From contig NZ_LUAX01000007.1 of NCBI RefSeq assembly GCF_001695575.1, positions 1,302,001 through 1,366,000 of the forward strand: DNA of 64,000 bases, written 5' to 3'. A program made the position numbers and the translations under genes. Below, in pieces: positions 7,370-16,278 of the stretch. How positions within the stretch are numbered: the first letter of the stretch is position 1; each line of letters starts with the position of its first letter. The stretch comes from Vibrio europaeus. Its GTDB lineage: Bacteria > Pseudomonadota > Gammaproteobacteria > Enterobacterales > Vibrionaceae. The notes beneath the pieces are model-generated. The model was not told the origin of the DNA. It ran no database searches and was given only the letters and a program-made list of their open reading frames with translations.

Positions 7370-9222
7370 TAGGACTCCTCTTTTAACAGCAGCAGTGCTG
7401 AGCGAGGTGGCATTGAAAGGTTCAATAGGCCGTTAGAGGCGTAAGATACCTCGCCACATAGTTGCCCATTGAAAGTGCCATTGTGTATATCAGCCCGCCA
7501 GACAGGCAGTTTGCGATGGACGGTTTTCTCGCTTAAGTTGAAGGCACAAAGCATAGTATTGCCGTCTACTTTACGTGCGAAAACAAAGCAGTCATCATCG
7601 TGATGGACGGGAATATAGTCACCTTTTTGGAGAGCAGGGTTGGCTTTTCTGAGAGCAATCAACTGCCTAAACCAATCAAGGTACTCAGAGTTATCCGTCT
7701 GTTCCCAAGGCATTGTACGGCGATTGTCAGGGTCATGGCTCCCCATCATACCGAGTTCTGTACCATAGAAGATGCAAGGGGTGCCGACGTAACTAAACAG
7801 CAGCACACTTGCCAGCTTAAATAGGCGAGGGTCATGTTTAACGAGTTCAAAGAAACGCGCCGTGTCATGGCTATCTAGCTGGTTTAGCTGGGCTAGTTGG
7901 TTTTGCCAAGGCAGTTTAGCTCGTGCTTCAGCTTGCCAATCGACAAAATCCCCAACATTGATATCGATAGGGTCAAAGGCAATATCGAGTTTGGCTAATA
8001 AAGCTCTTACAGGATGGGCAAAGCCGTAGTAGTTCATCGCGCCATCTTCTTGATCGCCCTGCAACCACTGTGTCGCTTCAAAGAAGTGCTCTCCGAGTAC
8101 ATAGCAATCTGGATTCACTTGCTTGGCTGAATCTCTGAATGCTTTGACATAGTGGGCATTATTCGTCGCGCCTTCACCCTCACCAAGCATATGAATCACA
8201 TCAAAGCGCCACGCATCAATCTGATAGGGCGGCTTTAACCAGTGTTTGATGACGGCTTCATCGCTGGCGTAGATGTAGTCTTTAACTTGCTGGTTTTCAA
8301 AGTTCAACACAGGGAGTGATTGGATTCCCTTCCAGCCGACGTAGTCTTGGCGATCACCATTAAAGAAATAGTAATCCCGATACGGAGAATCTGGTGATTG
8401 ATAAGCACCAAGGCTATCTTGTAGCCCTTGTAAGTTAAACCACGGATGCTCTGTTGACGTATGGTTAAACACCGCATCGAGCATGATCTTCATCTCTCTA
8501 TCACGCAGTTGCTGACAGAGGTTAGCAAAGTGCTCATTGCTACCTAAATGGGGGTCAACTTGCAGGTAATCAGAGGTGTCATATTTGTGGTTACTTGGCG
8601 CAGTGAAAATTGGGTTTAAGTAGAGTGCAGTTACCCCTAAATTTTGCAAATAATCGAGCTTACTTTCTACGCCGTATAAGTCTCCACCGTAGAACTCACA
8701 ACCCGCGTTTCCACCTTTGGTATCTACGGGTTCTCCCCATTGCTTAGTCACGACCGGTTTTGTCCCACCAGATACGAAGTATTCACCCTCTTTGACGCTG
8801 ATTTCAGGTTTGCCATTGCAGAAACGGTCAGGGAAAATCTGATAGAAAACCTGCTCTTGTACCCAACTCGGTGGTTGGTGTTGCGCATTGTACTTAAAGT
8901 GAGTCTCTTTTGGTGAAACTCGCTTTGATACTCCCTTGGCATCAAGCCAGTACTGCCCGCACTCAATCAAAAGCTTGAAAGTGTAGTGCGTGACATCTCG
9001 ATCACTGTTGAGTGGGAAACTCGCTTGCCAGTACGTTAAGTGTTCAGTGGTTTTGCTCAACGTCATTTCAACCAGATACTCTTCATTATCTGGCTCATGG
9101 CGCAGCAAGACTTTGGTGAAGTTGACGGCTTTCTCGGTGGCTAAGGTGACGGTGAGTTTATGGTCTTCGCGCGTTAGCCAGTCGCTAGATTGTCCGTGAT
9201 AGATAAATGGTAGTGACTTCAT
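7369..9222 (-). CDS. malZ: Maltodextrin glucosidase, MalZ-like GH13
   Basis: A 617-residue cytoplasmic enzyme close in length to E. coli MalZ (about 605). Residues 1-115 form an N-terminal beta-sandwich, followed by the catalytic barrel: LDAVFNHTS, DAWRFDVIHM (nucleophile Asp341), VLGEHFFE (acid/base Glu378) and LDSHDTARF (Asp453), then a C-terminal beta domain. It should remove glucose from the reducing end of maltodextrins. The gene follows the alpha-amylase gene by one base, so the two are translated from one message. The stop codon is TAG, formed by the last codon base pair and the first base of the MITE; without the element it would read TAA at the same place. Confidence 0.9.
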   Translation of the reverse strand: MKSLPFIYHGQSSDWLTREDHKLTVTLATEKAVNFTKVLLRHEPDNEEYLVEMTLSKTTEHLTYWQASFPLNSDRDVTHYTFKLLIECGQYWLDAKGVSKRVSPKETHFKYNAQHQPPSWVQEQVFYQIFPDRFCNGKPEISVKEGEYFVSGGTKPVVTKQWGEPVDTKGGNAGCEFYGGDLYGVESKLDYLQNLGVTALYLNPIFTAPSNHKYDTSDYLQVDPHLGSNEHFANLCQQLRDREMKIMLDAVFNHTSTEHPWFNLQGLQDSLGAYQSPDSPYRDYYFFNGDRQDYVGWKGIQSLPVLNFENQQVKDYIYASDEAVIKHWLKPPYQIDAWRFDVIHMLGEGEGATNNAHYVKAFRDSAKQVNPDCYVLGEHFFEATQWLQGDQEDGAMNYYGFAHPVRALLAKLDIAFDPIDINVGDFVDWQAEARAKLPWQNQLAQLNQLDSHDTARFFELVKHDPRLFKLASVLLFSYVGTPCIFYGTELGMMGSHDPDNRRTMPWEQTDNSEYLDWFRQLIALRKANPALQKGDYIPVHHDDDCFVFARKVDGNTMLCAFNLSEKTVHRKLPVWRADIHNGTFNGQLCGEVSYASNGLLNLSMPPRSALLLLKEES

Positions 9223-9223
9223 C

Positions 9224-11014
9224 TTAACCTCTCAACTGGTTGAGATTATCTAAACATAGGAAATGGGTTGCCAATGGAGCAAGATCTAATTCGATCCTTG
9301 CACCGCTTTCGTTTACCTTGAGGCGATAGGTTTGCTGATTGAGTTTATCAACGAGAGGGTATTGCCCATCGCTTAATTGCCACAGCTCCACAAGGTAATT
9401 TGGGATAATAAGCTCGAGTTGCTTCGATTGCTTGTTACTAAAATTGGTGGCGATGATGATGGCTTGTTCATCATCGGAGCGAGCAAACGCATACAGTTTA
9501 TCCTGCATTTCCTCGAAGTTATCAAAATTGGCGGCGTATAAGTCATGGTAATCGCCACACAGTGCTGAATGGTTTAACGTTAGGTTAAGCAGTGTGCTGT
9601 AAAAGTTTCTAAGCTCGAGTTCCGATGGTGAAAGAAGGCCGCCATCAAAACGCCCTTCATTCATCCAGCGCTGGTGGGCAGGGACTCCAATATAGTCAAA
9701 AATCGAAGTTCGTGATGGTTCACCAAAGCCAGCCATTTCAGCGCCCGCTTCACCAACCTCTTGACCAAAATAAATCATGGTCGGTGAGGTAGATAAACAC
9801 GCTGACACCAGCATGGCAGGTTTGCCTTTCTCGCCACTGCCTGCAAACTCAGGTGAAGCCACGCGCTGCTCGTCGTGGTTATCAAGGAAGTGGAGCATAT
9901 GGTGCTCAATATCGCGCAGTTCATGCTGTATGCGTCCAATCTCTCTGGTTGAGCCCTTGTTTTGAATCACCTCTTTGAGTGAATCATAAAGATCGACTTT
10001 GTCGTATAGATAGTCCATCTTGCCCAGCTGAATATAGTCGCGATACAAGTCCGGTTGATACACCTCCGCCATGAGGAAGGCATCTGGGTTAACATGCTTA
10101 ATCGACGAGTTCATAAAGCTCCAAAACTCGACAGGCACCATCTCTGCCATATCGTAACGGAACCCATCGACGCCTTGTTCAAGCCAATACAGGGCGATAT
10201 CGCGGAACTTAATCCAAGAGTCAGGCACTTGCTTATCTGACCAAAATTGAAGGTGATCATTGGCAGATTTAAAGCGATACTCTTCGGGTAGCGTTGTAAA
10301 GTCCTTACTGCCATCGGGTTTTACCCCATAGTTAACTTTGACCGTTTCATACCAATCATCATGATTAGGTTTAGCAAGGCGCGAACCATTGCCTGTCCAT
10401 TTTGCGGGAAACTCATGATACGGGTCGACAAGGTCTGGATGTTTTTCTCCACCAAGTGGTGGCTCCTCAAGTAGAGTATCAGGCAACTCAAACGCTTGAT
10501 TGGGGATATAGTAGAAGTTGTTATCTTTGGCGTAAGCGAGGCTAGTGTCATCATGAGCACCAAAATCGCTGACACCTTTAGGGTTGTTCAGCCCCTTGTA
10601 AATACGCGCAACATGGTTGGGCACGATGTCGATGATGACCTTCATGCCTGCGTTATGCGTTCTTTCAATCAGCGTTGCAAACTCTTGGTTGCGCTCGCTA
10701 GGGTTGTCGGCTAAATCGGGATTAACCGAGTAGTAATCTTTTACCGCGTAAGGTGATCCGGCACGCCCTTTGACCACGCTCGGGTGATCATTGTTAATGC
10801 CTATCTCTTTATAGTCACCAATAACGGCATGATGGGGAACACCCGTGTACCAGATATGGGTTATACCAAGTTTCTTAATCTCGACCAGCGCCCTATCTGT
10901 AAAATCGCTGAATTTCCCGACACCGTTTTGTTCAATCGTTCCCCATGAAATATTGGTTCGATTGGTGTTGCCAAATAGCCGAGTGAAGACTTGATAGATA
11001 GTTTGTTTTTTCAT
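9224..11014 (-). CDS. Cytoplasmic GH13 alpha-amylase
   Basis: A 596-residue alpha-amylase-family enzyme with no signal peptide. Motifs are VIIDIVPNHV (region I), DGFRYDMAEM with nucleophile Asp288, FLMAEVYQP with acid/base Glu317 and FLDNHDEQR with Asp381. It probably cuts internal alpha-1,4 bonds of imported maltodextrins and supplies products to the MalZ-like enzyme encoded one base downstream. The lack of an export signal and the link to malZ point to intracellular dextrin or glycogen turnover. The subfamily and exact products cannot be told from motifs alone. Confidence 0.88.
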   Translation of the reverse strand: MKKQTIYQVFTRLFGNTNRTNISWGTIEQNGVGKFSDFTDRALVEIKKLGITHIWYTGVPHHAVIGDYKEIGINNDHPSVVKGRAGSPYAVKDYYSVNPDLADNPSERNQEFATLIERTHNAGMKVIIDIVPNHVARIYKGLNNPKGVSDFGAHDDTSLAYAKDNNFYYIPNQAFELPDTLLEEPPLGGEKHPDLVDPYHEFPAKWTGNGSRLAKPNHDDWYETVKVNYGVKPDGSKDFTTLPEEYRFKSANDHLQFWSDKQVPDSWIKFRDIALYWLEQGVDGFRYDMAEMVPVEFWSFMNSSIKHVNPDAFLMAEVYQPDLYRDYIQLGKMDYLYDKVDLYDSLKEVIQNKGSTREIGRIQHELRDIEHHMLHFLDNHDEQRVASPEFAGSGEKGKPAMLVSACLSTSPTMIYFGQEVGEAGAEMAGFGEPSRTSIFDYIGVPAHQRWMNEGRFDGGLLSPSELELRNFYSTLLNLTLNHSALCGDYHDLYAANFDNFEEMQDKLYAFARSDDEQAIIIATNFSNKQSKQLELIIPNYLVELWQLSDGQYPLVDKLNQQTYRLKVNESGARIELDLAPLATHFLCLDNLNQLRG

Positions 11015-11279
11015 TGTGTAGGGTAGTCATTGTTGTTTTGTCAAAGGCTAAAACAAGCGAGGGAGAGCCAACTCATCCCTTTTTAAACTATAGGGGGCGT
11101 AGAAAAGGAAAGTGTGATTTTAGTTAAACAATTTCGCCTGATTTCAAGCAACCTTCCACCAATATAAGATTTGGTATTGATAAAGTTTATTGCGTTTGGT
11201 CTCGCATATTTGCGTAGTAAATGGTTGTATTAAAATAGAATTATTTAGAATGGAATGAGAAAACTAATCAGGAGTCAGG
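11015..11279. promoter_or_regulatory. Divergent region between amylase operon and serine hydrolase, with a possible MalT box
   Basis: A 265-bp AT-rich gap holds the promoters of two divergent genes. On the minus strand AGGGATGAGT (11071-11080) contains the MalT core GGATGA, about 60 bp upstream of the amylase start. A CAGGAGTCAGG ribosome site for the plus-strand gene ends just before 11280. Confidence 0.4.
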
Positions 11280-12713
11280 ATGATGATAACAGCTAAACGA
11301 TGGCGGATTCACAAAGCCTTTTCTGCAGTTACTTGTACGGCTTTACTCTTATCCCATGCGCAAGCAGAAACGCTCACAGCGCATCATGGAATGTATGAAG
11401 CGGGAAAATCTGAAGCGCAAAATATGTTCTTTTATGAACAAGACGGTAAGCAATACCTATACAGCGCATGGGGCGTTGTCCCGATAGAGGTTAACGATAA
11501 AGGGGAGTTTCGTGCGATAGACCCAAATGTTCCATTATCGGGCTCTTTCTATCATCAAAATGATGGGGTGTACCACTCCGGAAGATTCCAATACAGCGAG
11601 TTTAAAAGCTTGTTCGGACGTGCAGATGTCAATAGTCATGAACTCAACGTCCCTATGTTATTTGATGACTACTGGTGGAATACGTTGAGTAACGAAACCA
11701 GTTGTGAAAATCAACAATGGCAAACTGACAGCAATATCCGCTATGACCAAAGCGTAATAAAGTCGCTTATTGAACTGAGCCAACAACCAGATTCCCTCTA
11801 TGCGAATACGGACAGTCTACTGGTCGCTAAGGATGGTAAATTGGTTATTGAACAATACTTCGGCGGTTGGCAAGCGGACTTTCCTCATAGCATACAATCG
11901 ATCAGTAAAAGTTTAACCTCCCTCGCGGCTGGATCTGCGATAAAACAAGAGCTGATAGAGGGCTATCAAACAAAAATCTCTGACCTTATGCCTGCTTATG
12001 CCAAGTTTCTTCAACAGGATAAATCCGAGCTGACTTTACATCACTTTCTGTCAATGGGGGCTGGGCTCAACTGGGATGAGTGGAGTATCCCATATGGCAA
12101 TCCAAACAATGTTCGTTCTATTGAGATGGCAAGCAACGATCCTGTCGAATTTATTTTGGATCGAGAGCTTGCCGTACAACCTGGCAGCATGTTCGAGTAC
12201 AACGGTGGTCTAGTGACTGTTGTTGGAGAGATTGTCGCCCAGCAGAGCGGAAAGAAAAACTTCGCAGACTATTGGCGCTCTAGCCCTCTTAATATGCTTT
12301 GTTTTCAACACGCTTACATGTCAATGCAAGCTGGTGGTGTGAGTAATGCCGCTGGTGGCGGTTATATGCGACCGCGAGACATGCTAAAAGTTGGTCAACT
12401 GGTTGCACAGGATGGAGTATGGCAAGGCAAGCGAATTTTGCCTGAAGGTTGGATTGAACGCTCGACACAAAAGTATTTAAAAACACGTGATAGGGGCGTT
12501 AGCTACGGGTATTACTGGTGGTTAAGTGACGCTGAAGTCGATGGGGAAACCTACTCTGTTGCTTATGGCTTGGGGTATGGTGGACAGATCGTCGCTGTGG
12601 TGGATGAACTCAACTTAGTTGTGGCGAGAACGGCGTGGCAAATGGATGGGCCGACACCGTATCAAGAAATAATGGAGGACTATATTATTCCTGCATTCAC
12701 TTCAGTTAAATAA
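11280..12713 (+). CDS. Exported serine hydrolase of the beta-lactamase/class C fold
   Basis: A 477-residue protein with a signal peptide (hydrophobic residues 11-28, cleavage near SHAQA-E). The C-terminal two thirds are a beta-lactamase-like serine hydrolase: the SxxK motif S207-I-S-K210 in HSIQSISKSLTS, a Y-N-G triad partner in FEYNGGLVT, and a late GLGYGGQ strand that corresponds to the KTG-like motif. Residues 30-150 are a less familiar N-terminal segment. Such proteins are peptidases or esterases of the periplasm or surface, and family membership does not imply beta-lactam resistance. The substrate is unknown. It is transcribed alone, with a strong terminator after it. Confidence 0.87.
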   Translation: MMITAKRWRIHKAFSAVTCTALLLSHAQAETLTAHHGMYEAGKSEAQNMFFYEQDGKQYLYSAWGVVPIEVNDKGEFRAIDPNVPLSGSFYHQNDGVYHSGRFQYSEFKSLFGRADVNSHELNVPMLFDDYWWNTLSNETSCENQQWQTDSNIRYDQSVIKSLIELSQQPDSLYANTDSLLVAKDGKLVIEQYFGGWQADFPHSIQSISKSLTSLAAGSAIKQELIEGYQTKISDLMPAYAKFLQQDKSELTLHHFLSMGAGLNWDEWSIPYGNPNNVRSIEMASNDPVEFILDRELAVQPGSMFEYNGGLVTVVGEIVAQQSGKKNFADYWRSSPLNMLCFQHAYMSMQAGGVSNAAGGGYMRPRDMLKVGQLVAQDGVWQGKRILPEGWIERSTQKYLKTRDRGVSYGYYWWLSDAEVDGETYSVAYGLGYGGQIVAVVDELNLVVARTAWQMDGPTPYQEIMEDYIIPAFTSVK

Positions 12714-12738
12714 GTTAATAAATTTACAGAAAAGTTGG

Positions 12739-12777
12739 TAAAGGCTCACAGATTCGCTAATTTTGTGAGCCTTTTAT
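12739..12777 (+). terminator. Rho-independent terminator after the serine hydrolase
   Basis: A 10-bp perfect stem, AAGGCTCACA (12741-12750) with TGTGAGCCTT (12764-12773), is followed by TTT ATT. Confidence 0.85.
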
Positions 12778-12923
12778 TGTGAGCCATACGGATTGCTTTC
12801 TCTTTAATATCAGTAATTAACCAAGAGTTTTGTGGTGTTTTCTGGTACGAAAGTTCACTTTGACACTTGGAAGAGATTTCCTAAGCTTAACTTGAGTAAA
12901 ACGTCAGAGGAAAGGAGAACACA

Positions 12924-13118
12924 ATGGCGAAATTCCAACAGGACATCCCTAATCGCGTCACCGTATATCATGATGATATTGACCAAGAAAAAGCGTTAAA
13001 GAATGCGATGCTTCCTGAAAAACCAAGATATTTTAACGGCTCACCTACCTACGAAGCATCAAGTGTGGATGAATTCAAAACCAAGCTCAGTCAAATTGGC
13101 ATGTCACTCGACGTGTAG
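12924..13118 (+). CDS. Small conserved-looking protein of unknown function
   Basis: A 64-residue acidic-basic mixed protein preceded by a strong AAAGGAGA ribosome site and followed by its own terminator, both of which support a real gene. It has no membrane segment, signal or cysteine, so it is probably a soluble cytoplasmic protein. I do not recognise a family. Confidence 0.7.
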   Translation: MAKFQQDIPNRVTVYHDDIDQEKALKNAMLPEKPRYFNGSPTYEASSVDEFKTKLSQIGMSLDV

Positions 13119-13135
13119 CAATAAGTAGAACCATC

Positions 13136-13166
13136 AAGGCAGCAAATTTGGCTGCCTTTCGTTTTT
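13136..13166 (+). terminator. Terminator between the small gene and dgcA
   Basis: AAGGCAGC (13136-13143) pairs with GCTGCCTT (13151-13158) and is followed by TCGTTTTT. The last bases touch the end of the convergent epimerase gene. Confidence 0.8.
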
Positions 13167-14133
13167 ACAATAAGTGCAATTTACCATCGCCATATCTCAA
13201 CCCATTTTCGACATCTTGCCCTAACAAGACAGGGCCATCTAGGTCGACGATTTTAGCACGTGTCGCGATTGGCAATGCCGCTTTCATGGCGATGGATGTC
13301 CCTAACATACAGCCAACCATGATATCAAAGCCAAGGGAGCGTGCTTGAGCTTCAAGCGCAAATGCTTCAGTGAGCCCGCCAGTTTTATCCAGCTTGATAT
13401 TGACCATTTCATAACAGCTTTTTAGTGAAGCGAGGTCTTGTTTGGTATGGCAGCTCTCATCAGCACATAGCGGTATTGGATGATCAATGCCTTGTAATAA
13501 CTCATCTTGACCAGCAGGAACAGGTTGCTCAATCATGGCGATATCATAGTGAGCGAGACGCTGAAACAGCGACTCTAACTCCATACCGTGCCAAGCTTCA
13601 TTGGCATCAAGAATGATTTTGCAATTTGGCGCGGCTTGCCTTACCGCTGAAACTCTGTTTTCTATGTCTGACTCATCAAGTTTAACCTTGAGTAAGGTAG
13701 CCCCTTGTTCAACATACTGTCGAGCTTGTTTTCCCATGACTTCTGCACTGCCTATAGATACTGTCATCGCCGTTTCTATTTGGGCGTTAACGTCGAAGTA
13801 AGGTGCGGGAAAGCCGAGTTCATCCATATTGCTTATTAGCGCCCACAGTGCGCAGTCCAGAGCATTACGCGCTGCACCCGCAGGAAAGTTTTGCAATTGA
13901 AGCTTGGCTTGTACTGGGGTTAAGTGCTTTAGATTCACTTGCCAAGTTTCGATTTGCTCTAGGACAGATTCAACACTTTCGTTATAGCGTGGGTAAGGAG
14001 TACATTCACCGACTCCTTGCCAATTGCCCAAACTAATCGTCACTCGAACGACGTTACAGTGAGTTCGGGCACCACGAGAAATAACAAACGGTGTGGCAAG
14101 CTTAATTGAGTGAGCTTGGGCTTCAATGTGCAT
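13165..14133 (-). CDS. dgcA: Enolase-superfamily epimerase/racemase (dipeptide epimerase or DgcA)
   Basis: A 322-residue member of the muconate-lactonizing subgroup of the enolase superfamily. The catalytic set is complete: K149-V-K151, metal ligands Asp176, Glu202 and Asp225, and Lys247 in MVNIKLDKTGG, numbering that matches what I recall of E. coli L-Ala-D/L-Glu epimerase YcjG. Taken alone it would be called a dipeptide epimerase. Because it follows a DUF1611/DgcN gene by 11 bp, I think it more likely racemises N-acetyl-D-glutamate to N-acetyl-L-glutamate, the DgcA role in marine D-glutamate catabolism. The name is an inference from context. Confidence 0.85.
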   Translation of the reverse strand: MHIEAQAHSIKLATPFVISRGARTHCNVVRVTISLGNWQGVGECTPYPRYNESVESVLEQIETWQVNLKHLTPVQAKLQLQNFPAGAARNALDCALWALISNMDELGFPAPYFDVNAQIETAMTVSIGSAEVMGKQARQYVEQGATLLKVKLDESDIENRVSAVRQAAPNCKIILDANEAWHGMELESLFQRLAHYDIAMIEQPVPAGQDELLQGIDHPIPLCADESCHTKQDLASLKSCYEMVNIKLDKTGGLTEAFALEAQARSLGFDIMVGCMLGTSIAMKAALPIATRAKIVDLDGPVLLGQDVENGLRYGDGKLHLL

Positions 14134-14144
14134 CTAATTCACCT

Positions 14145-15149
14145 TTAAAGCTGAACAATATGGTGTGCAATAGAATCAATACCAAAGCGTACAGGGTCTG
14201 TCACAGGTACATTGAATTGCTCTTGCCAATCGGCGCATAAAGCGCGCGCATCCTCTTCACTGATTGCAGAGGTGTTTAAGCTTATGCCGACAATCTGGAC
14301 ATTGGAGTTGGTTAACTTAGCAGCGGCTAAGTTGGCTGACAGTGTCTCTTCGATTGAAGGGACAGAGCAATGAGGTAAATGACGAATATGCGCTCGTCCG
14401 ATTTCGTGACAAAGCACCAAAGCGTCTGCCTGAGCGCCATGAAGTAACCCCAAACTAACACCTGCAAAAGAAGGGTTAAATAGTGAGCCTTGGCCTTCGA
14501 TAATATCCCACTCGTGGTCTGTAAAGTCAGGGCTAATCGCTTCTACTGCACCAGAAATAAAATCGGCTACTACGGCATCGACTGAAATGCCTGAGCCTTC
14601 AATCAAAATGCCAGTTTGCCCAGTGGCTTTAAAGCGCGCATCTACAGAGTGTTTTTTGAGAGCACTTTCAAGTGCTAGGGCAGTAAACATTTTGCCAACA
14701 GAGCAATCGGTGCCCACGGTCAAAAGGCGCTTACCGAGGCGTTTCTTACCATTCCCGACTGCAAGTGATTCATCAAAGTGGCGTACATCATGAAGTTGGC
14801 ATCTGCCTTGTTCTTCAAGCAATTTTAACTGAGGAATATCGGATAGGCGGCTATGCATACCGGACGCAATGTTGAAGCCCATTTCAGCAGCCTGAATTAA
14901 CGTCTGTTGCCAACTCTCAGGTATAACGCCACCTGCATTGGCTGTGCCTATAACCAGGGTTTTGACGCCTTGTTCTTTAGCTTGTTGCAACGATAACTCA
15001 GGTAAATCTAATGATACGGCTTCTTCGCTCAGTCTCAGTTGCCCTTTACAGGTTTCTGGGCGCCACAAGGCAATGCCACGGGCTGTTTTGGCAGCGATTG
15101 GATCAGTGACATCGCCAAGAAAAAGAAGGTAAGGTTGAGCAATTGACAT
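14145..15149 (-). CDS. dgcN: DUF1611-family protein, likely D-glutamate N-acetyltransferase DgcN
   Basis: A 334-residue DUF1611 protein with an N-terminal Rossmann-like half and a C-terminal P-loop half. The P-loop TVGTDCSVGK is near residues 144-153, with EGQGSLFNPSF and VLCHEIGR further on. Family members paired with a dipeptide-epimerase relative have been described as DgcN, which N-acetylates D-glutamate. I chose the ATG at 15149 because AAGG lies six bases upstream; the ATG at 15155 touches that site. It is the first structural gene of a two-gene operon with dgcA. Confidence 0.82.
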   Translation of the reverse strand: MSIAQPYLLFLGDVTDPIAAKTARGIALWRPETCKGQLRLSEEAVSLDLPELSLQQAKEQGVKTLVIGTANAGGVIPESWQQTLIQAAEMGFNIASGMHSRLSDIPQLKLLEEQGRCQLHDVRHFDESLAVGNGKKRLGKRLLTVGTDCSVGKMFTALALESALKKHSVDARFKATGQTGILIEGSGISVDAVVADFISGAVEAISPDFTDHEWDIIEGQGSLFNPSFAGVSLGLLHGAQADALVLCHEIGRAHIRHLPHCSVPSIEETLSANLAAAKLTNSNVQIVGISLNTSAISEEDARALCADWQEQFNVPVTDPVRFGIDSIAHHIVQL

Positions 15150-15245
15150 AAGCATCCTTGTTATTGATTATTTGCAATAACAAGACTTTATCTAGGTGCA
15201 GAGTTTGTTTCGAATGCTTATCTATTTGTTGGGTATAACGTTAGG

Positions 15246-16112
15246 TTATAGGCTGGAGTAAAGCTGTTCCACAAACCACTTGGCCGCGATCGATAATGGG
15301 TAGTGCTCTGCATGAAGTAGAGAAACGGAGACTCTAATGGCAGGTTCGAGTTGAGCGGTTTGCACCTTGTTCTGATAATGCTGCGCGGTCCAAGGGTCTA
15401 CGACCGCGTTACAGTTTCCATATGTGACAAGTTCTGCGGCGGCGCTATAGCTTCTTACTGAGATTTTGGAGTGATAGCTAGGGTCTACCGCATGAATAGC
15501 TTGGTGAAGTCGCAGCCCTAATGGATCGCGAGTATCAAGCCCAACTAAGGGGTATTTATTCTCTATAAGTTCTGAAAGTGAATAGCTAGCTTGAGCAGAG
15601 CTCTCCAGTGGCGTTAACACTGTCATCTCTTGATCTAGTATTCCGCGTCTCACGATTGCTGGTGGCGTTTCATCACCAAAACCAATCGCTAAATCTAGCT
15701 CATTTTTGATCAAAGCATCACATAACTCGTCGCGGTTACCGGTAGAAATTTCAACGGTATAATCCGTTTCGCGGCAAATTTTATCTACTATAGGGGCAAG
15801 TAGGATGGTAGCAAGAATCGGTGGAGCACCAATCGTCAGGTGCTTTTCTCCCGCTTTTATCTTGTTAGTCAGGTTTCTAAACTGTCCAAGTTGTTGATAA
15901 ACCTTTTCAGCTTCAGGTAACAGTAAATTCGCTTCTCTAGTTGGGATTAAACGCCCTTTAACACGCTCAAATAGCGCGAAACCTAATTGCTGTTCGGTGT
16001 GAGACAAAACGCGGGTGACATTGGGTTGGGAAACAAAAAGCTGTTTCGCTGCGCCTGAAACAGTACCTGTTTTCATTACTGCATAAAACACTTCAAGCTG
16101 TCTTAAATTCAC
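15246..16112 (-). CDS. LysR-family regulator, candidate DgcR
   Basis: A 288-residue LysR-type regulator with an N-terminal winged helix (MNLRQLEVFYAVMKTGTVSG, then QPNVTRVLSHTEQQLG) and a ligand-binding domain. It lies 96 bp upstream of dgcN on the same strand and is probably its regulator. In the known DgcN-DgcA systems a LysR protein (DgcR) induces the operon in response to D-glutamate. That function here is inferred from position only. Confidence 0.88.
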   Translation of the reverse strand: MNLRQLEVFYAVMKTGTVSGAAKQLFVSQPNVTRVLSHTEQQLGFALFERVKGRLIPTREANLLLPEAEKVYQQLGQFRNLTNKIKAGEKHLTIGAPPILATILLAPIVDKICRETDYTVEISTGNRDELCDALIKNELDLAIGFGDETPPAIVRRGILDQEMTVLTPLESSAQASYSLSELIENKYPLVGLDTRDPLGLRLHQAIHAVDPSYHSKISVRSYSAAAELVTYGNCNAVVDPWTAQHYQNKVQTAQLEPAIRVSVSLLHAEHYPLSIAAKWFVEQLYSSL

Positions 16113-16278
16113 CGCCGACGATCCCTTCGCTCATTTATCCTTCAATCACTTTAAATGAATTTAGGTATTTAAAAAAGAAGCCTTTTTGGCTATTGACCTG
16201 TCTACCAGTGTAGGTTTTACTATCCGGCTCGCCAAAATAAGGCTAAAGATTTCGATACAGTGAAAAGGTGCTGCCACT
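16113..16278. promoter_or_regulatory. Divergent promoter region between the LysR gene and yegD
   Basis: A 166-bp AT-rich gap between divergent genes. No specific operator is recognised. AAAAGGTG upstream of 16279 is a plausible ribosome site for yegD. Confidence 0.4.

Noticed and set aside
11280..12713. Serine hydrolase as a beta-lactam resistance gene
   Set aside because: The SxxK and Y-N-G motifs are shared by many peptidases and esterases; the long N-terminal part and overall sequence do not match AmpC-type enzymes.
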